Shown here piece after piece: positions 1 through 9,229 of a stretch of 64,000 nucleotides of DNA (position 1 is its first letter; every line of letters starts with the position of its first letter). Position numbers and translations under genes: made by a program. Source of the stretch: Hyphomicrobiales bacterium (GTDB lineage: Bacteria > Pseudomonadota > Alphaproteobacteria > Rhizobiales > Rhizobiaceae); assembly GCA_900469625.1 (NCBI GenBank), contig UBXV01000037.1, forward strand, positions 62,697 through 126,696, given 5' to 3'. The notes under the pieces were generated by a model. That model did no database searches, had not been told where the DNA came from, and saw only the letters and a program-made list of their open reading frames with translations.

Positions 1-2
1 AC

Positions 3-200
3 CAGTGTTCCGACTGGGAGCAGATCGAGAAGTTTGCCGACTTCATCAACCAGGCCGGCTACGCCTCGCCAATCCGCACCCCGCGCGGCCGCGACATCCT
101 TGCCGCCTGCGGCCAGCTGAAGTCCGAGTCCGAGCGCATGCGCAAGGTCGACCGTCTTGCCTTCGAGGCGATGATGATCGCCAATCACGGCGAGGATTGA
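3..200 (+). CDS. rlmN: 23S rRNA (adenine(2503)-C(2))-methyltransferase RlmN, C-terminal fragment
   Basis: This is the last 65 codons of a gene that begins before the window; the reading frame starts at base 3 and ends at TGA 198-200. The tail contains [18 protein letters not shown], the conserved end of the RlmN radical-SAM family. RlmN methylates A2503 of 23S rRNA and A37 of some tRNAs, using two iron-sulfur-dependent steps. The CxxxCxxC cluster and the catalytic cysteines lie upstream and cannot be checked here. The call rests on this C-terminal block alone, but the block is highly characteristic. No terminator hairpin is obvious before the next gene at 412. Confidence 0.85.
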   Translation, partial: QCSDWEQIEKFADFINQAGYASPIRTPRGRDILAACGQLKSESERMRKVDRLAFEAMMIANHGED

Positions 201-411
201 GGGACCGACGGATGTGGCGCGCTATGCCCGCCGCACCTGACATCTCACGCTTTCAGCGCCTTGCGGCGCCCAAAGATTGCAGCGATCCCCGGCATCAACC
301 ACAAGCACGCCGGGATCGATGAAGAACTTTGATGAGTGATGCAATTCCTATCGATTGATTTCATGGCCTCGGTTTCCTAAGAAAGCGGGCAATCAATCCA
401 GGAGGAAACCC

Positions 412-1365
412 ATGCGCTCACTTCTCATCGCCCTTGCCGCCACGGTGGCATTTACCCTGCCCGCACGTGCCGATGAGGTGACCGTTGCCGTAACCGCGAT
501 CGTCGAGCATCCGGCTCTCGACGCAGCCCGCGACGGCGTGAAGGACGCGCTCAAGGCGGCCGGCTACAAGGAAGGCGAAAACCTCAAGTTCCTCTACGAG
601 TCGGCCCAGGGCAACCCGGCAACGGCCGCGCAGATCGCCCGCCAGTTCGCCGGCGAAGCGCCAAACGTGATCGTTCCGATCTCCACCCCTTCGGCGCAGG
701 CCGTCGTTTCCTCGACGCGCGACATTCCTGTCGTCTTCACCGCAGTCTCCGACCCGATCGGCGCGCAGCTGGTCAAGGACATGGACAAGCCGGGCGCCAA
801 CGTCACCGGTCTTTCCGACATGTCGCCGGTCGCCGAGCACGTCGCGCTGATCAAGGAGATCCTGCCGAACGTCAAGTCGATCGGCTACCTCTACAACTCA
901 GGCGAAGCCAACTCCGTATCGCTGCTGGCGGTGCTGAAGACGGAAGCCGAAAAGGCCGGCCTGACGGTGGTCGAGTCCGCCGCGACGAAGTCCGCTGAAG
1001 TCCAGGGCGCCGCCCGCGCGCTCGTCGGCCGTGCCGACGCGATCTATGTCCCGACCGACAACACCATCATCTCGGCACTCGAAGGTGCGGTTGCCGTGGC
1101 CGAGGAAGCCAAGCTGCCGCTCTTCACCGCCGACACGGACTCGGTCTCACGCGGCTCGCTCGCAGCGCTCGGCTTCAACTACTACGACGTCGGCAAGCAG
1201 ACCGGTGAAATCGTCGTTCGCATCCTCAAGGGCGAAAACCCGGGCGATATCGCCGTCAAGGTTGCCGCCGGTTCCGACCTGGTGATCAACAAGAAGGCCG
1301 CCGAAAAGATGGGCGTCACGCTTCCGGAAAGTGTCGTCAAGCGCGCCACACGCGTTGTAGAATAA
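412..1365 (+). CDS. ABC transporter substrate-binding protein, TrpX/ABC_sub_bind family
   Basis: A 317-residue periplasmic binding protein. Residues 1-20 form a Sec signal peptide ending LPARA before Asp21. The mature part shows the two-lobed ABC_sub_bind (DUF534) pattern, including VVFTAVSDPIGAQLV around residues 107-121 and a second-lobe block with NYYDVGKQTGE. The ATG at 412 is chosen because GGAGGAAA sits at 401-408 and the signal peptide begins there; an upstream in-frame extension to 355 has no such support. A permease (1589) and an ATPase (2464) follow on the same strand, so it is the binding component of a complete importer. Family members include TrpX-like tryptophan/tyrosine importers, but the substrate cannot be read from sequence. 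Confidence 0.88.
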   Translation: MRSLLIALAATVAFTLPARADEVTVAVTAIVEHPALDAARDGVKDALKAAGYKEGENLKFLYESAQGNPATAAQIARQFAGEAPNVIVPISTPSAQAVVSSTRDIPVVFTAVSDPIGAQLVKDMDKPGANVTGLSDMSPVAEHVALIKEILPNVKSIGYLYNSGEANSVSLLAVLKTEAEKAGLTVVESAATKSAEVQGAARALVGRADAIYVPTDNTIISALEGAVAVAEEAKLPLFTADTDSVSRGSLAALGFNYYDVGKQTGEIVVRILKGENPGDIAVKVAAGSDLVINKKAAEKMGVTLPESVVKRATRVVE

Positions 1366-1404
1366 GCCTTCGAGCCTTTTCAGGTTCAAGTTTATTGCGT
1401 TTTG

Positions 1405-1432
1405 GCCGCCCTCGTTCCATACGAGGGCGGTT
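1405..1432 (+). terminator. Hairpin between binding-protein gene and permease gene (possible attenuator)
   Basis: An inverted repeat with arms GCCGCCCTCGT and ACGAGGGCGGT and a five-base loop lies about 40 bases after the binding-protein stop. It is followed by TTCGTTAT rather than a clean T-run. In binding-protein-first ABC operons such stems often lower downstream expression or stabilise the 3' end of the binding-protein mRNA. That role is inferred here. Confidence 0.45.
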
Positions 1433-1588
1433 CGTTATGGGCGGCTGCGTTTTCCCTTCGGAAGATCCGGATTGCCCTTGAAGTCTGAAGCTGCGCCGAC
1501 GCCGGATCTTTTGGCGTCATGCGCCAACCGGGGACGCCGCGCCGATATAGAAGCTTGCGGCGCGCGGCAGGAAAAGAGGGTCGGGGAT

Positions 1589-2467
1589 TTGAGTCAAATC
1601 GCTTTATGGGGCGCCGTCGAACTGGGGCTGGTCTATGCCTTCGTCGCCATCGGCGTCTTTCTCGCATTCCGGGTTCTCGATTTCCCTGACCTGACGGTCG
1701 ATGGCTCGTTTCCGCTCGGGGCCGCGGTCACCGCGGTGCTGATCATCGCCGGCGTCAATCCATGGATCGCTGCCGGCGTCGCCATGGTGGCGGGGGCCGC
1801 CGCCGGCATGGTCACGGCGATGCTCAACGTGCGCTTCAAGATCCTCAACCTCTTGGCCTCGATCCTGACGATGATCGCGCTGTTCTCGGTCAATCTGCGC
1901 GTCATGGGCAAGCCCAACGTCGCGCTGATCAATGCCGACACCATGCTTTCGCCGTTCTTCGGCCTTGGGCTTCGCGAATTCTATGTACGCCCGCTGTTCA
2001 TCGGCGTGCTCGTGCTCGTGGCCGTCATCGTCGTCTGGCGCTTCCTTGAAAGCGACGCGGGCCTTGCGATGCGCGCGACCGGCGCCAACGCCCGCATGGC
2101 CCGCGCGCAGGGCGTCGACACCAACAAGCAGATCTATCTCGGCATGGCGATCTCCAATGCGCTCGTTGCCTTCGGCGGCGCGCTCTTTGCACAGACCAAC
2201 GGCTTTGCCGATGTCACCTCGGGTGTCGGCACCATCGTCGTCGGCCTTGCCGCCGTCATCATCGGCGAAACGCTGCTCGGCGCCCGCGGCATCCTGATCG
2301 CGCTGATCGGCTGCGTGCTCGGCTCGATCCTCTATCGCATCGCCATCCAGCTGGCGCTGTCGACCGACATGCTCGGCCTGCAGGCCTCCGACCTCAATTT
2401 CGTCACCGCCGTGCTCGTGACCTTCGCCCTCATCCTTCCCCGTCTTCGTCGCGGAGGTGCGGCATGA
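1589..2467 (+). CDS. ABC transporter permease (BPD_transp_2/LivH-like)
   Basis: A 292-residue integral membrane protein with about eight to nine hydrophobic segments. It opens with ALWGAVELGLVYAFVAIGVF and carries the FPDLTVDGSFPLGAA block typical of permeases paired with ABC_sub_bind proteins. The start is taken as TTG 1589, with AGAGGG at 1575-1580 as ribosome binding site. The long in-frame extension upstream to 1472 is charged, proline-rich and unlike the family, so it is rejected. The stop overlaps the ATPase start in an ATGA at 2464-2467, which suggests translational coupling. Together with the flanking genes it forms the membrane channel of the importer. Confidence 0.87.
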   Translation: MSQIALWGAVELGLVYAFVAIGVFLAFRVLDFPDLTVDGSFPLGAAVTAVLIIAGVNPWIAAGVAMVAGAAAGMVTAMLNVRFKILNLLASILTMIALFSVNLRVMGKPNVALINADTMLSPFFGLGLREFYVRPLFIGVLVLVAVIVVWRFLESDAGLAMRATGANARMARAQGVDTNKQIYLGMAISNALVAFGGALFAQTNGFADVTSGVGTIVVGLAAVIIGETLLGARGILIALIGCVLGSILYRIAIQLALSTDMLGLQASDLNFVTAVLVTFALILPRLRRGGAA

Positions 2468-3258
2468 TCAGCGTCAAGAACATCCAGGTCGTCTTCGGCA
2501 AGGGAACGCCGCTCCAGAAGCAGGCGCTGAACGGCGTCGACCTGACGATCGAGCAGGGCTCCTTCGTCACCGTCATCGGCTCCAACGGCGCCGGCAAGTC
2601 GACGCTGCTCGGCGTTCTCGCCGGCGACGTGCTGCCGAGTGCCGGCCAGGTGACGATCGGCAAGACAGATGTCACCCGCAAGGGCACCGCCGCCCGCGCC
2701 GGGCTCGTCGCCCGCGTCTTCCAGGATCCGCTGACAGGCAGCTGTGGCGCGCTTTCGATCGAGGAAAACCTGGCGCTCGCCGCCAAGCGCGGCGAAGCGC
2801 GCGGCCTGATGGCAGCGCTCGGGCCCAAGCGCCGCGAGCATTTCCGCGAGCGCATCGCCGAACTCAATCTCGGCCTCGAAAACCGCATGGGCGACCGCAT
2901 GGATCTGCTTTCGGGCGGCCAGCGCCAGGCGGTCTCGCTCGTCATGGCGACGCTTGCGGGCTCGGAAGTGCTGCTGCTCGACGAGCATACCGCGGCCCTC
3001 GACCCGGGCATGGCCGAGTTCGTCATGAACCTCACGCAGAAGATCGTGTCCGAGCGCAAGCTGACGACGATGATGGTCACCCACTCGATGCGCCAGGCGC
3101 TCGACTACGGCCATCGCACGGTCATGCTTCACGGCGGCGAGATCGTACTCGATGTTGCCGGCGACAGCCGCAAGGAGCTGCAGGTCGAGGATCTGATCGC
3201 CATGTTCCGGCGCATCCGCGGCCAGACGCTCGACGACGACGCGCTGCTGATCGGCTGA
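2464..3258 (+). CDS. ABC transporter ATP-binding protein
   Basis: A 264-residue ATPase that energises the importer encoded just upstream. Walker A is GSNGAGKST (39-47), the signature is LSGGQ (149-153), Walker B is VLLLDE (169-174) and the switch histidine is His207 in MMVTHSM. After Walker B the sequence reads EHTAALDP rather than the common EPTAALDP; this His is frequent in this ABC_sub_bind-linked subfamily. The four-base ATGA overlap with the permease fixes the start. It is the last gene of the operon; a RIME-like palindrome block follows about 30 bases after the stop. Confidence 0.9.
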   Translation: MISVKNIQVVFGKGTPLQKQALNGVDLTIEQGSFVTVIGSNGAGKSTLLGVLAGDVLPSAGQVTIGKTDVTRKGTAARAGLVARVFQDPLTGSCGALSIEENLALAAKRGEARGLMAALGPKRREHFRERIAELNLGLENRMGDRMDLLSGGQRQAVSLVMATLAGSEVLLLDEHTAALDPGMAEFVMNLTQKIVSERKLTTMMVTHSMRQALDYGHRTVMLHGGEIVLDVAGDSRKELQVEDLIAMFRRIRGQTLDDDALLIG

Positions 3259-3288
3259 GACCGCCCGCCTCGGCGTCCGCGTCTGCCC

Positions 3289-3461
3289 CTCATCTGCCTG
3301 CCGGCATCTTCTCCCCGTCAAGACGGGGAGAAGAGCATGTGCCGCGATGTCGAGCACTAGGCGCGCGCTTTTAGAAGAATGCAACGAACGAGAGAATCGA
3401 GCGGCCGCCGCTCGATCTCTTCTCCAGCGTGCGGGGAGAAGATGCCGGCAGGCGGATGAGC
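3289..3461. repeat. RIME-like paired palindromic intergenic element
   Basis: The outer ends are near-perfect inverted copies of about 29 bases: 3289-3317, read as CTCATCTGCCTGCCGGCATC followed by TTCTCCCCG, and its reverse complement at 3433-3461. Each end also contains its own hairpin: CTTCTCCCCGT (3308-3318) pairs with ACGGGGAGAAG (3323-3333), and CTTCTCC pairs with GGGGAGAAG around 3419-3442. This architecture matches rhizobial RIME-type intergenic mosaic elements. It lies between convergent genes (ATPase to the left, LysE to the right), where such elements are common. A related element lies at 62731-62945. Confidence 0.7.
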
Positions 3462-3483
3462 GGCCAAGCCCTCCGAAGACGAC

Positions 3484-4125
3484 TTACCGCGCTGCCGTCA
3501 TGAAGATCTTGGCGGCAAACACCGAGAAGACGCCGGCGAAACTGTAGTCCAGCGCCCGCATGAAACCCTTGTTCCTCTGCAGCCAGGAGGACAGGCCGTC
3601 GGCAGCAAACACCACGAGCATGTTGACCGGCATGCCGATGACGATGAACAACCCTCCCAGAAACAGGAGCTTGCCCGTCACCGACGCATCGCCGGCGCTG
3701 ACGAATTGCGGCAGGAAGGTCATGAAGAAGATGATGACCTTGGGGTTGAGCAGGTTCACCCAGAAGCCCGAGGAGATATTGGAAAGCGCCGTGCCGCTGA
3801 CGCCGCCGACGGCCTTGACCGAGAGCGTCGATCCGTGCCGGATCGCCTGGACCGCAAGCCAGAGCAGATAGGCGGCACCGCCTGTTTTCAGTATCAGGAA
3901 CGCCGTCGGCGAGGCGGTGATCAGCGCCGAGATGCCGAAGGCGACCAGCAGCGTGTGAACGACGATGCCGAAGCTCGTCCCGAGCACCACGAAAAGGGCT
4001 GCCTTCTTGCCCTGCGACAGCGCCCGGCTGATCGACAGCGTCATGTCGGGCCCCGGCGTCGCCGCAAGCAGAAGCGTGGCGGCGGCAAAGCCGAACAGCG
4101 TTGGCAGGCTGGGAAGAAAATCCAT
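3484..4125 (-). CDS. LysE/RhtB-family amino acid exporter
   Basis: A 213-residue inner-membrane protein with about six transmembrane segments. The first helix carries the family motif ATPGPDM (22-28), followed by [33 protein letters not shown] later matches the conserved NPK block. LysE/RhtB proteins export amino acids or homoserine lactone-like metabolites; the substrate is not predictable. It is transcribed divergently from argG with 175 bases between the starts, so the two may share control signals, but I could not pick a convincing promoter. Length is normal for the family (about 205-215). Confidence 0.88.
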   Translation of the reverse strand: MDFLPSLPTLFGFAAATLLLAATPGPDMTLSISRALSQGKKAALFVVLGTSFGIVVHTLLVAFGISALITASPTAFLILKTGGAAYLLWLAVQAIRHGSTLSVKAVGGVSGTALSNISSGFWVNLLNPKVIIFFMTFLPQFVSAGDASVTGKLLFLGGLFIVIGMPVNMLVVFAADGLSSWLQRNKGFMRALDYSFAGVFSVFAAKIFMTAAR

Positions 4126-4300
4126 ATGCGCGATCCCCGGAACACTCGATCGCCCGGTCTATTCCTGCCCGCGGGCTTTTGCGAGCGGATTCGGCTGTTG
4201 CAGCGTTCTTCCGCTTGTATCCAGGCGTGTTCTGGATAAAGTGCCGCAGAATTTCCAAGGCGGCACGCCGCCCTCTCCCAAGACCAGACGGACGGAAACC

Positions 4301-5518
4301 ATGGCATCGCATAAAGACGTGAAAAAGGTCGTTCTCGCCTATTCGGGCGGTCTCGACACCTCGATCATCCTGAAGTGGCTGCAGACCGAACTCGGCGCCG
4401 AAGTCGTCACCTTCACGGCCGACCTCGGCCAGGGCGAAGAGCTGGAGCCGGCGCGCAAGAAGGCCGAGATGCTCGGCATCAAGGAAATCTACGTCGAGGA
4501 CGTGCGCGAAGAGTTCGTGAAGGATTTCGTCTTCCCGATGTTCCGCGCCAATGCGGTCTACGAGGGCGTCTACCTGCTCGGCACCTCGATTGCCCGGCCG
4601 CTGATTTCCAAGCACCTGATCGACATCGCCAAGAAGACCGGCGCCGACGCGATCGCCCATGGCGCCACCGGCAAGGGCAACGACCAGGTCCGCTTCGAGC
4701 TGTCGGCCTATGCGCTGAACCCCGACATCAAGATCATTGCGCCGTGGCGCGACTGGTCTTTCAAGAGCCGCACCGACCTGCTCGAATTCGCCGAGAAGCA
4801 CCAGATCCCGGTCGCCAAGGACAAGAAGGGCGAGGCGCCCTTCTCCGTCGACGCCAACCTGCTGCACTCCTCGTCCGAGGGCAAGGTTCTGGAAGATCCG
4901 TCGCAGGAAGCGCCTGAATACGTGCACATGCGCACGATTTCGCCGGAAGCGGCCCCCGACAAGGCGACCGTCATCAAGATCGGCTTCGAGCGCGGCGACG
5001 CGGTCTCGATCAACGGCGTGCGCCTGTCGCCGGCAAATCTGCTGGCCAAGCTCAACGACTATGGCCGCGACAACGGCATCGGCCGCCTCGACCTCGTGGA
5101 AAACCGCTTCGTCGGCATGAAGTCGCGCGGCGTCTACGAGACCCCCGGCGGCACGATCCTGCTTTCCGCCCACCGTGCGATCGAATCCATCACGCTCGAC
5201 CGGGGTGCTGCCCACCTCAAGGACGAGTTGATGCCGCGCTACGCCGAGTTGATCTATTACGGCTTCTGGTTCTCGCCCGAGCGCGAAATGCTGCAGGCCG
5301 CGATCGACCGCAGCCAGGAGCATGTCGAAGGCGAAGTGACGCTGAAGCTCTACAAGGGCAACGTCATGGTCACCGGCCGCGAGAGCGAGAAGTCGCTCTA
5401 CTCCGACAAGCTGGTCACCTTCGAGGACGACCAGGGCGCCTACGACCAGAAGGACGCCGCCGGCTTCATCAAGCTCAACGCGCTGCGCCTGCGTACGCTG
5501 GCTGCGCGCAACCGCTAA
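4301..5518 (+). CDS. argG: Argininosuccinate synthase
   Basis: A 405-residue cytosolic enzyme that joins citrulline and aspartate using ATP, the penultimate step of arginine synthesis. The N-terminal ATP PP-motif is AYSGGLDTS (13-21). [28 protein letters not shown] and [18 protein letters not shown] are the citrulline/aspartate-binding blocks of the ArgG family. Length matches the usual 400-410 residues. ATG 4301 begins the conserved N-terminus ([17 protein letters not shown]); the long in-frame upstream extension lacks family similarity. The gene is monocistronic, with a strong terminator at 5549-5577. Confidence 0.97.
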   Translation: MASHKDVKKVVLAYSGGLDTSIILKWLQTELGAEVVTFTADLGQGEELEPARKKAEMLGIKEIYVEDVREEFVKDFVFPMFRANAVYEGVYLLGTSIARPLISKHLIDIAKKTGADAIAHGATGKGNDQVRFELSAYALNPDIKIIAPWRDWSFKSRTDLLEFAEKHQIPVAKDKKGEAPFSVDANLLHSSSEGKVLEDPSQEAPEYVHMRTISPEAAPDKATVIKIGFERGDAVSINGVRLSPANLLAKLNDYGRDNGIGRLDLVENRFVGMKSRGVYETPGGTILLSAHRAIESITLDRGAAHLKDELMPRYAELIYYGFWFSPEREMLQAAIDRSQEHVEGEVTLKLYKGNVMVTGRESEKSLYSDKLVTFEDDQGAYDQKDAAGFIKLNALRLRTLAARNR

Positions 5519-5548
5519 CGCGGCAGCCTACACCGCACAAAACAAAGT

Positions 5549-5577
5549 CTCCGCGACCCGGGTCGCGGAGGCTTTTT
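5549..5577 (+). terminator. Rho-independent terminator of argG
   Basis: A perfect 11-base stem CTCCGCGACCC / GGGTCGCGGAG (5549-5570) is followed by GCTTTTT. It lies 30 bases after the argG stop and just before the convergent efflux gene. Confidence 0.88.
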
Positions 5578-5608
5578 CATGCGCCTTGATATCGCGCCTG
5601 AGTCTCTG

Positions 5609-6847
5609 TCATTCAGCCGCTTCCGGCAGCGCATTTTGGCCGTCGGTCGGTGCGGCCAGTGGCCTTAGGCGAACCGTGCGCCGATACCAGACATAGCTGA
5701 GGATGCAGGCGAGGCCAAAACCGGGAATGATCGTGCCGAGTGCCAGCACCGGCACGCCCACGGCAGCGGCAATCGCCCCGCCCAGCAGACCGGACCCCAT
5801 CTGGATGAAGCCCATCATCGCCGATGCCGTGCCGGCGATCTCGGGAAAGGGTGCCATCGCCGCGGTCATCATGTACGGCATGACGAAGGCGATGCCGAAG
5901 GCATAGACACCAATCGGCAGCATCACCGAAAGGAAGCTCGGCGGCAGTGCGTGCATGGTATAGGCAAGCGCGAGACTGGCCGCACCGATGAAGACGAGAC
6001 CCGCCGGAACCAGCGCCTGCGGCGTGAAGCGGCGCATCAACAGACGCACCACCACCGTTCCCGAAAAGAAGAGACCCGATTGCATCAACATGCCGACGCC
6101 GAACTCGGTCGGCGTCAGGCCGACTTCATTGATCAACACGAAGGGCAGCATCGTGGCCCACGCGTAGAGCGCGCCGACCGCCCCGGCGATGACGAGCGTT
6201 GAGGACATGAAACGACTGTCGCTCACCAACAGGCGATAAGCGGCAAGGATCGGCTTCAGGTGGCCCTTGGCCGGGTCTGGTGTCGCTGTCTCAGCCATGA
6301 AGAACTGCACGGTGATACAAGCCATGGCGGCAAAGCCGACCATCAGCAAGAAAATCGACTGCCAGCCGAAGAGGCCCAGCGCCAGACCGCCAAGTGTCGG
6401 CGAAACGGCCGGCCCGAGCGCCAGCATCATGCCGATCATGTTCATGATCCGGGCTGCCTGCAGGCCGGTGAACTGGTCGCGCACGATGGCACGTGCGACC
6501 GTCATGCCGACGGAGGCGCCGATGCCCTGTACCAGCCGTCCCGCGAGCAGGACCGAGACCGACGGCGCAAAGGCCGCCATCAGGCTGCCGGCGAGATAGA
6601 TGGCCATGAAGATCAGCGTCGTGCGCCTGCGGCCGATGACATCGGAAAGCGTGCCCGAGACCAGCTGCGCGAAGGCGAAGCCGGCGAAATAGAGCGACAG
6701 CGTCATCTTGATCGCCGCCTCGCTGGACGAGAAGGCGCGCACCAGTTCGGGCATGGCGGGCGTATAAAGCGCCATCGAGACCGGGCCGAGCGCCACCAGG
6801 AAAGCACCGATGATGCTGGTGCGCCGTTCGCTCATGCGGCGCGTCAT
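5609..6847 (-). CDS. Bcr/CflA-family MFS drug efflux transporter
   Basis: A 412-residue protein with about twelve transmembrane segments. The MFS motif A between helices 2 and 3 reads GTLSDVIGRR (65-74). PAMPELVRAFSSSEAAIKMTLSLYFAGFAFAQL is partly typical of the Bcr/CflA (DHA1) group, which expels bicyclomycin, chloramphenicol, sulfonamides or endogenous metabolites by proton antiport. The start overlaps the stop of the MarR gene as ATGA (6844-6847), so regulator and pump form a coupled two-gene operon on the minus strand. A second in-frame ATG at codon 5 is equally possible. The drug specificity is unknown. Confidence 0.88.
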   Translation of the reverse strand: MTRRMSERRTSIIGAFLVALGPVSMALYTPAMPELVRAFSSSEAAIKMTLSLYFAGFAFAQLVSGTLSDVIGRRRTTLIFMAIYLAGSLMAAFAPSVSVLLAGRLVQGIGASVGMTVARAIVRDQFTGLQAARIMNMIGMMLALGPAVSPTLGGLALGLFGWQSIFLLMVGFAAMACITVQFFMAETATPDPAKGHLKPILAAYRLLVSDSRFMSSTLVIAGAVGALYAWATMLPFVLINEVGLTPTEFGVGMLMQSGLFFSGTVVVRLLMRRFTPQALVPAGLVFIGAASLALAYTMHALPPSFLSVMLPIGVYAFGIAFVMPYMMTAAMAPFPEIAGTASAMMGFIQMGSGLLGGAIAAAVGVPVLALGTIIPGFGLACILSYVWYRRTVRLRPLAAPTDGQNALPEAAE

Positions 6848-7323
6848 TCCTTAGCCCCCTTCTCCTTGCCGGCGACGCACGGGTCGAGGCGGCGGAGATT
6901 GTCGCGCAGGATACGCAGGTTGCCGCGCAGCATCTCGCGCGTCTCCTCATCGAGCCCGGCCGTATAGGCATTCATCATTTCACGCAGGCCCGCCATCAGC
7001 TCGGCGAGCAATGGATCGGCCTTGTCGGTGATGACGACGTTCTTGGCGCGGCGGTCGGCAGGATCCGGCATCCGGGCCACCAGCCCCATCGCCTCCAGCC
7101 GGTCGAGATAGGCCGACAGCGTCATCGGCTCGATGCCCATGCGGGTTGCGATCTCTGCCTGCTTGATGCCCTCGGTCAGCGCCACCTGGATCAGCGTGCG
7201 GGCTTCGCCCGGCGTGATGCCGAGGTCCATCGCATTGACCTTGCGGTCAAAGGCGCCACGCAGCAGCCTGGAGACATCGGTCAGCAACATGCCGATGGTT
7301 TCGGATTCGAGTTTTGTCGGCAT
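6844..7323 (-). CDS. MarR-family transcriptional regulator
   Basis: A 159-residue winged helix-turn-helix protein. The recognition region QAEIATRMGIEPMTLSAYLD is followed by EAMGLVARMPDPADRRAKNV; the DRR wing (about 84-98) is the MarR hallmark. N- and C-terminal helices would form the dimer interface. It precedes and is translationally coupled to the Bcr/CflA pump, the classic arrangement of a ligand-responsive repressor controlling its efflux gene. The inducer is unknown. The 76-base gap to uup at 7400 probably carries its promoter, although I see no clear operator palindrome. Confidence 0.88.
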   Translation of the reverse strand: MPTKLESETIGMLLTDVSRLLRGAFDRKVNAMDLGITPGEARTLIQVALTEGIKQAEIATRMGIEPMTLSAYLDRLEAMGLVARMPDPADRRAKNVVITDKADPLLAELMAGLREMMNAYTAGLDEETREMLRGNLRILRDNLRRLDPCVAGKEKGAKE

Positions 7324-7399
7324 CTGGATCGTTCACAAGAGATATAATAAGCTTTCCTTATCATACCCCTTGGCAACATTCAACGCGACGCCGGCAGGC

Positions 7400-9226
7400 T
7401 CAGCCCTCGAGTTCCTCGCGCAGCATCTCCAGCTCGAGCCATTCCTCTTCCATGCGCGCGAGATCGCCGCGAAGCTTCTCCAGCTCCTGCGCCAGCTTGG
7501 CGAATGTGTTCGGATCCTTGGCAAAGAGATTGGGATCGGCCATCCGCTCCTCGCGCTTGGCCGCCTCCGCTTCCGCCTTTTCGATCTCCTTCGGCAGATT
7601 TTCGAGCGCGAATTTCTGCTTGTAGGAGAGCTTGCCCTTGGCCTTCGGCGCCTCGGCACCGGGCGACGCAGCGTCGGACGCCTTCGCCTTTTCCGCCTTT
7701 TCGGCCTTGCGACGCTCCTCGATGGCGCCCTTGCGCTGCGCCATCATGTCGGTGTAGCCGCCGGCGTACTCGATCCAGCGACCGTCAGGCGCTTCCGGGT
7801 TGGCGGGCGCAATCGTCGAGCTGACGGTGCGGTCGAGGAAGTCGCGGTCGTGGCTGACGAGGATGACGGTTCCGGCAAAGCCGGCGACGACCTCCTGCAA
7901 GAGATCGAGGGTCTCGATGTCGAGATCGTTGGTCGGTTCGTCGAGGATCAGCAAGTTGGTGGCGCGGGCAAGAATGCGCGCAAGCATCAACCGCGCGCGT
8001 TCACCGCCGGACAGTTCGCGAATGGGGGTGCGGGCCTGCTCCGGCTGGAACAGGAAATCCTTCATGTAGCCGGTGACGTGGCGCTGTTCACCGTTGACGA
8101 TCAGGCTCTCGCCGCGTCCGTCGGTGAGGTAATGAGCGAGCGTGTCCTCGAGGTTGAGGTCTTCGCGCTTCTGGTCGAGCGTCGCCATTTCAAGATTGGT
8201 GCCGAGCTTCACCGTGCCGGTATCCGGCTCGATCTGCCCGGTCAGCATCTTCAACAGCGTGGTCTTGCCGGCACCGTTCGGGCCGACAAGGCCGATCCGG
8301 TCGCCGCGATGCACGCGGATCGAAAACGGCGCGACGATCGTGCGATCACCGTAAGCCTTGCTGATCTTTTCCGCCTCGATGACCAGCTTGCCGGATTCCT
8401 TGGCGTCCGACGCGGTCGCCTGGACGGATCCCTGCGGACCCTTGTGGCCACGATGGCGCGAGCGCATGTCCTGCAATTCGCCGAGACGGCGCATGTTGCG
8501 CTTGCGCCTGGCGGTCACGCCATAGCGCAGCCAGTGCTCCTCGCGCTCGATCGCCTTGCCGAGCTTGTGCTGCTCCAGTTCTTCGGCTTCCAGCACCTCG
8601 TCGCGCCAGGCCTCGAAATGGCCGAAGCCGCGGTCGAGCCGGCGCGACTGGCCGCGATCGAGCCAGACGGTGGCGGTCGACACCTTTTCGAGGAACCGCC
8701 GGTCGTGCGAGATCAGCACCAGGGCCGAGCGGCTGCGTGTCAGTTCGTCTTCGAGCCATTCGATGGTCGGCAGGTCGAGATGGTTTGTCGGCTCGTCGAG
8801 CAGGAGAATATCCGGCTCCGGCGCCATCACCCGGGCAAGCGCCGCGCGGCGCGCCTCGCCGCCGGAAAGCCGCGCCGGATCTTCCTCGCCCGTCAGCCCG
8901 AGATGCTGCAGCAGATAGGCGACGCGATACGGATCGTCGCTCGGGCCCAGGCCCGATTCCGCATAGGCCTGCACCGTATCGTACCCTTCGAAATCCGGCG
9001 CCTGCGGCAGGTAGCGCACCGTCGAGGACGGATGACGGAACACTTCGCCCGACTGCGCCTCGGCAAGGCCGGCGGCGATCTTCATCAGCGTCGACTTGCC
9101 CGACCCGTTGCGCCCGACAAGGCAGATGCGGTCTCCCGGCTCCACCTGCAGGTTGGCGCCGGCCAGAAGCGGCGTGCCACCGAAGGTCAGGAAGATATCG
9201 TCGAGTTTCAGAATGGGAGGCGCCAA
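7400..9226 (-). CDS. uup: ABC-F family ATPase, Uup-like
   Basis: A 608-residue soluble protein with two ABC cassettes and no membrane domain. Cassette 1: Walker A GRNGSGKST (38-46), LSGGE (120-124), DEPTNHLD (144-151). Cassette 2: GPNGAGKTT (315-323), LSGGE (405-409), DEPTNDLD (429-436). Residues about 500-608 are charged and heptad-like, matching the C-terminal coiled coil of Uup. ABC-F proteins act on ribosomes or branched nucleic acids rather than transporting substrates; Uup in E. coli is linked to precise transposon excision and ribosome function. The start is TTG at 9226 with GGAG eight bases upstream. It follows thiamine pyrophosphokinase with a three-base gap, implying co-transcription. 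Confidence 0.88.
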   Translation of the reverse strand: MAPPILKLDDIFLTFGGTPLLAGANLQVEPGDRICLVGRNGSGKSTLMKIAAGLAEAQSGEVFRHPSSTVRYLPQAPDFEGYDTVQAYAESGLGPSDDPYRVAYLLQHLGLTGEEDPARLSGGEARRAALARVMAPEPDILLLDEPTNHLDLPTIEWLEDELTRSRSALVLISHDRRFLEKVSTATVWLDRGQSRRLDRGFGHFEAWRDEVLEAEELEQHKLGKAIEREEHWLRYGVTARRKRNMRRLGELQDMRSRHRGHKGPQGSVQATASDAKESGKLVIEAEKISKAYGDRTIVAPFSIRVHRGDRIGLVGPNGAGKTTLLKMLTGQIEPDTGTVKLGTNLEMATLDQKREDLNLEDTLAHYLTDGRGESLIVNGEQRHVTGYMKDFLFQPEQARTPIRELSGGERARLMLARILARATNLLILDEPTNDLDIETLDLLQEVVAGFAGTVILVSHDRDFLDRTVSSTIAPANPEAPDGRWIEYAGGYTDMMAQRKGAIEERRKAEKAEKAKASDAASPGAEAPKAKGKLSYKQKFALENLPKEIEKAEAEAAKREERMADPNLFAKDPNTFAKLAQELEKLRGDLARMEEEWLELEMLREELEG

Positions 9227-9229
9227 GGC

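Noticed and set aside
1472-1588. N-terminal extension of the permease gene
   Set aside because: The extension is polar and rich in Arg, Ala and Pro, unlike the family; TTG 1589 has a ribosome binding site and starts the membrane protein.
3371-5323. A 650-codon minus-strand frame overlapping argG and the LysE gene
   Set aside because: It crosses the divergent promoter region and argG antisense; both real genes have strong family motifs.
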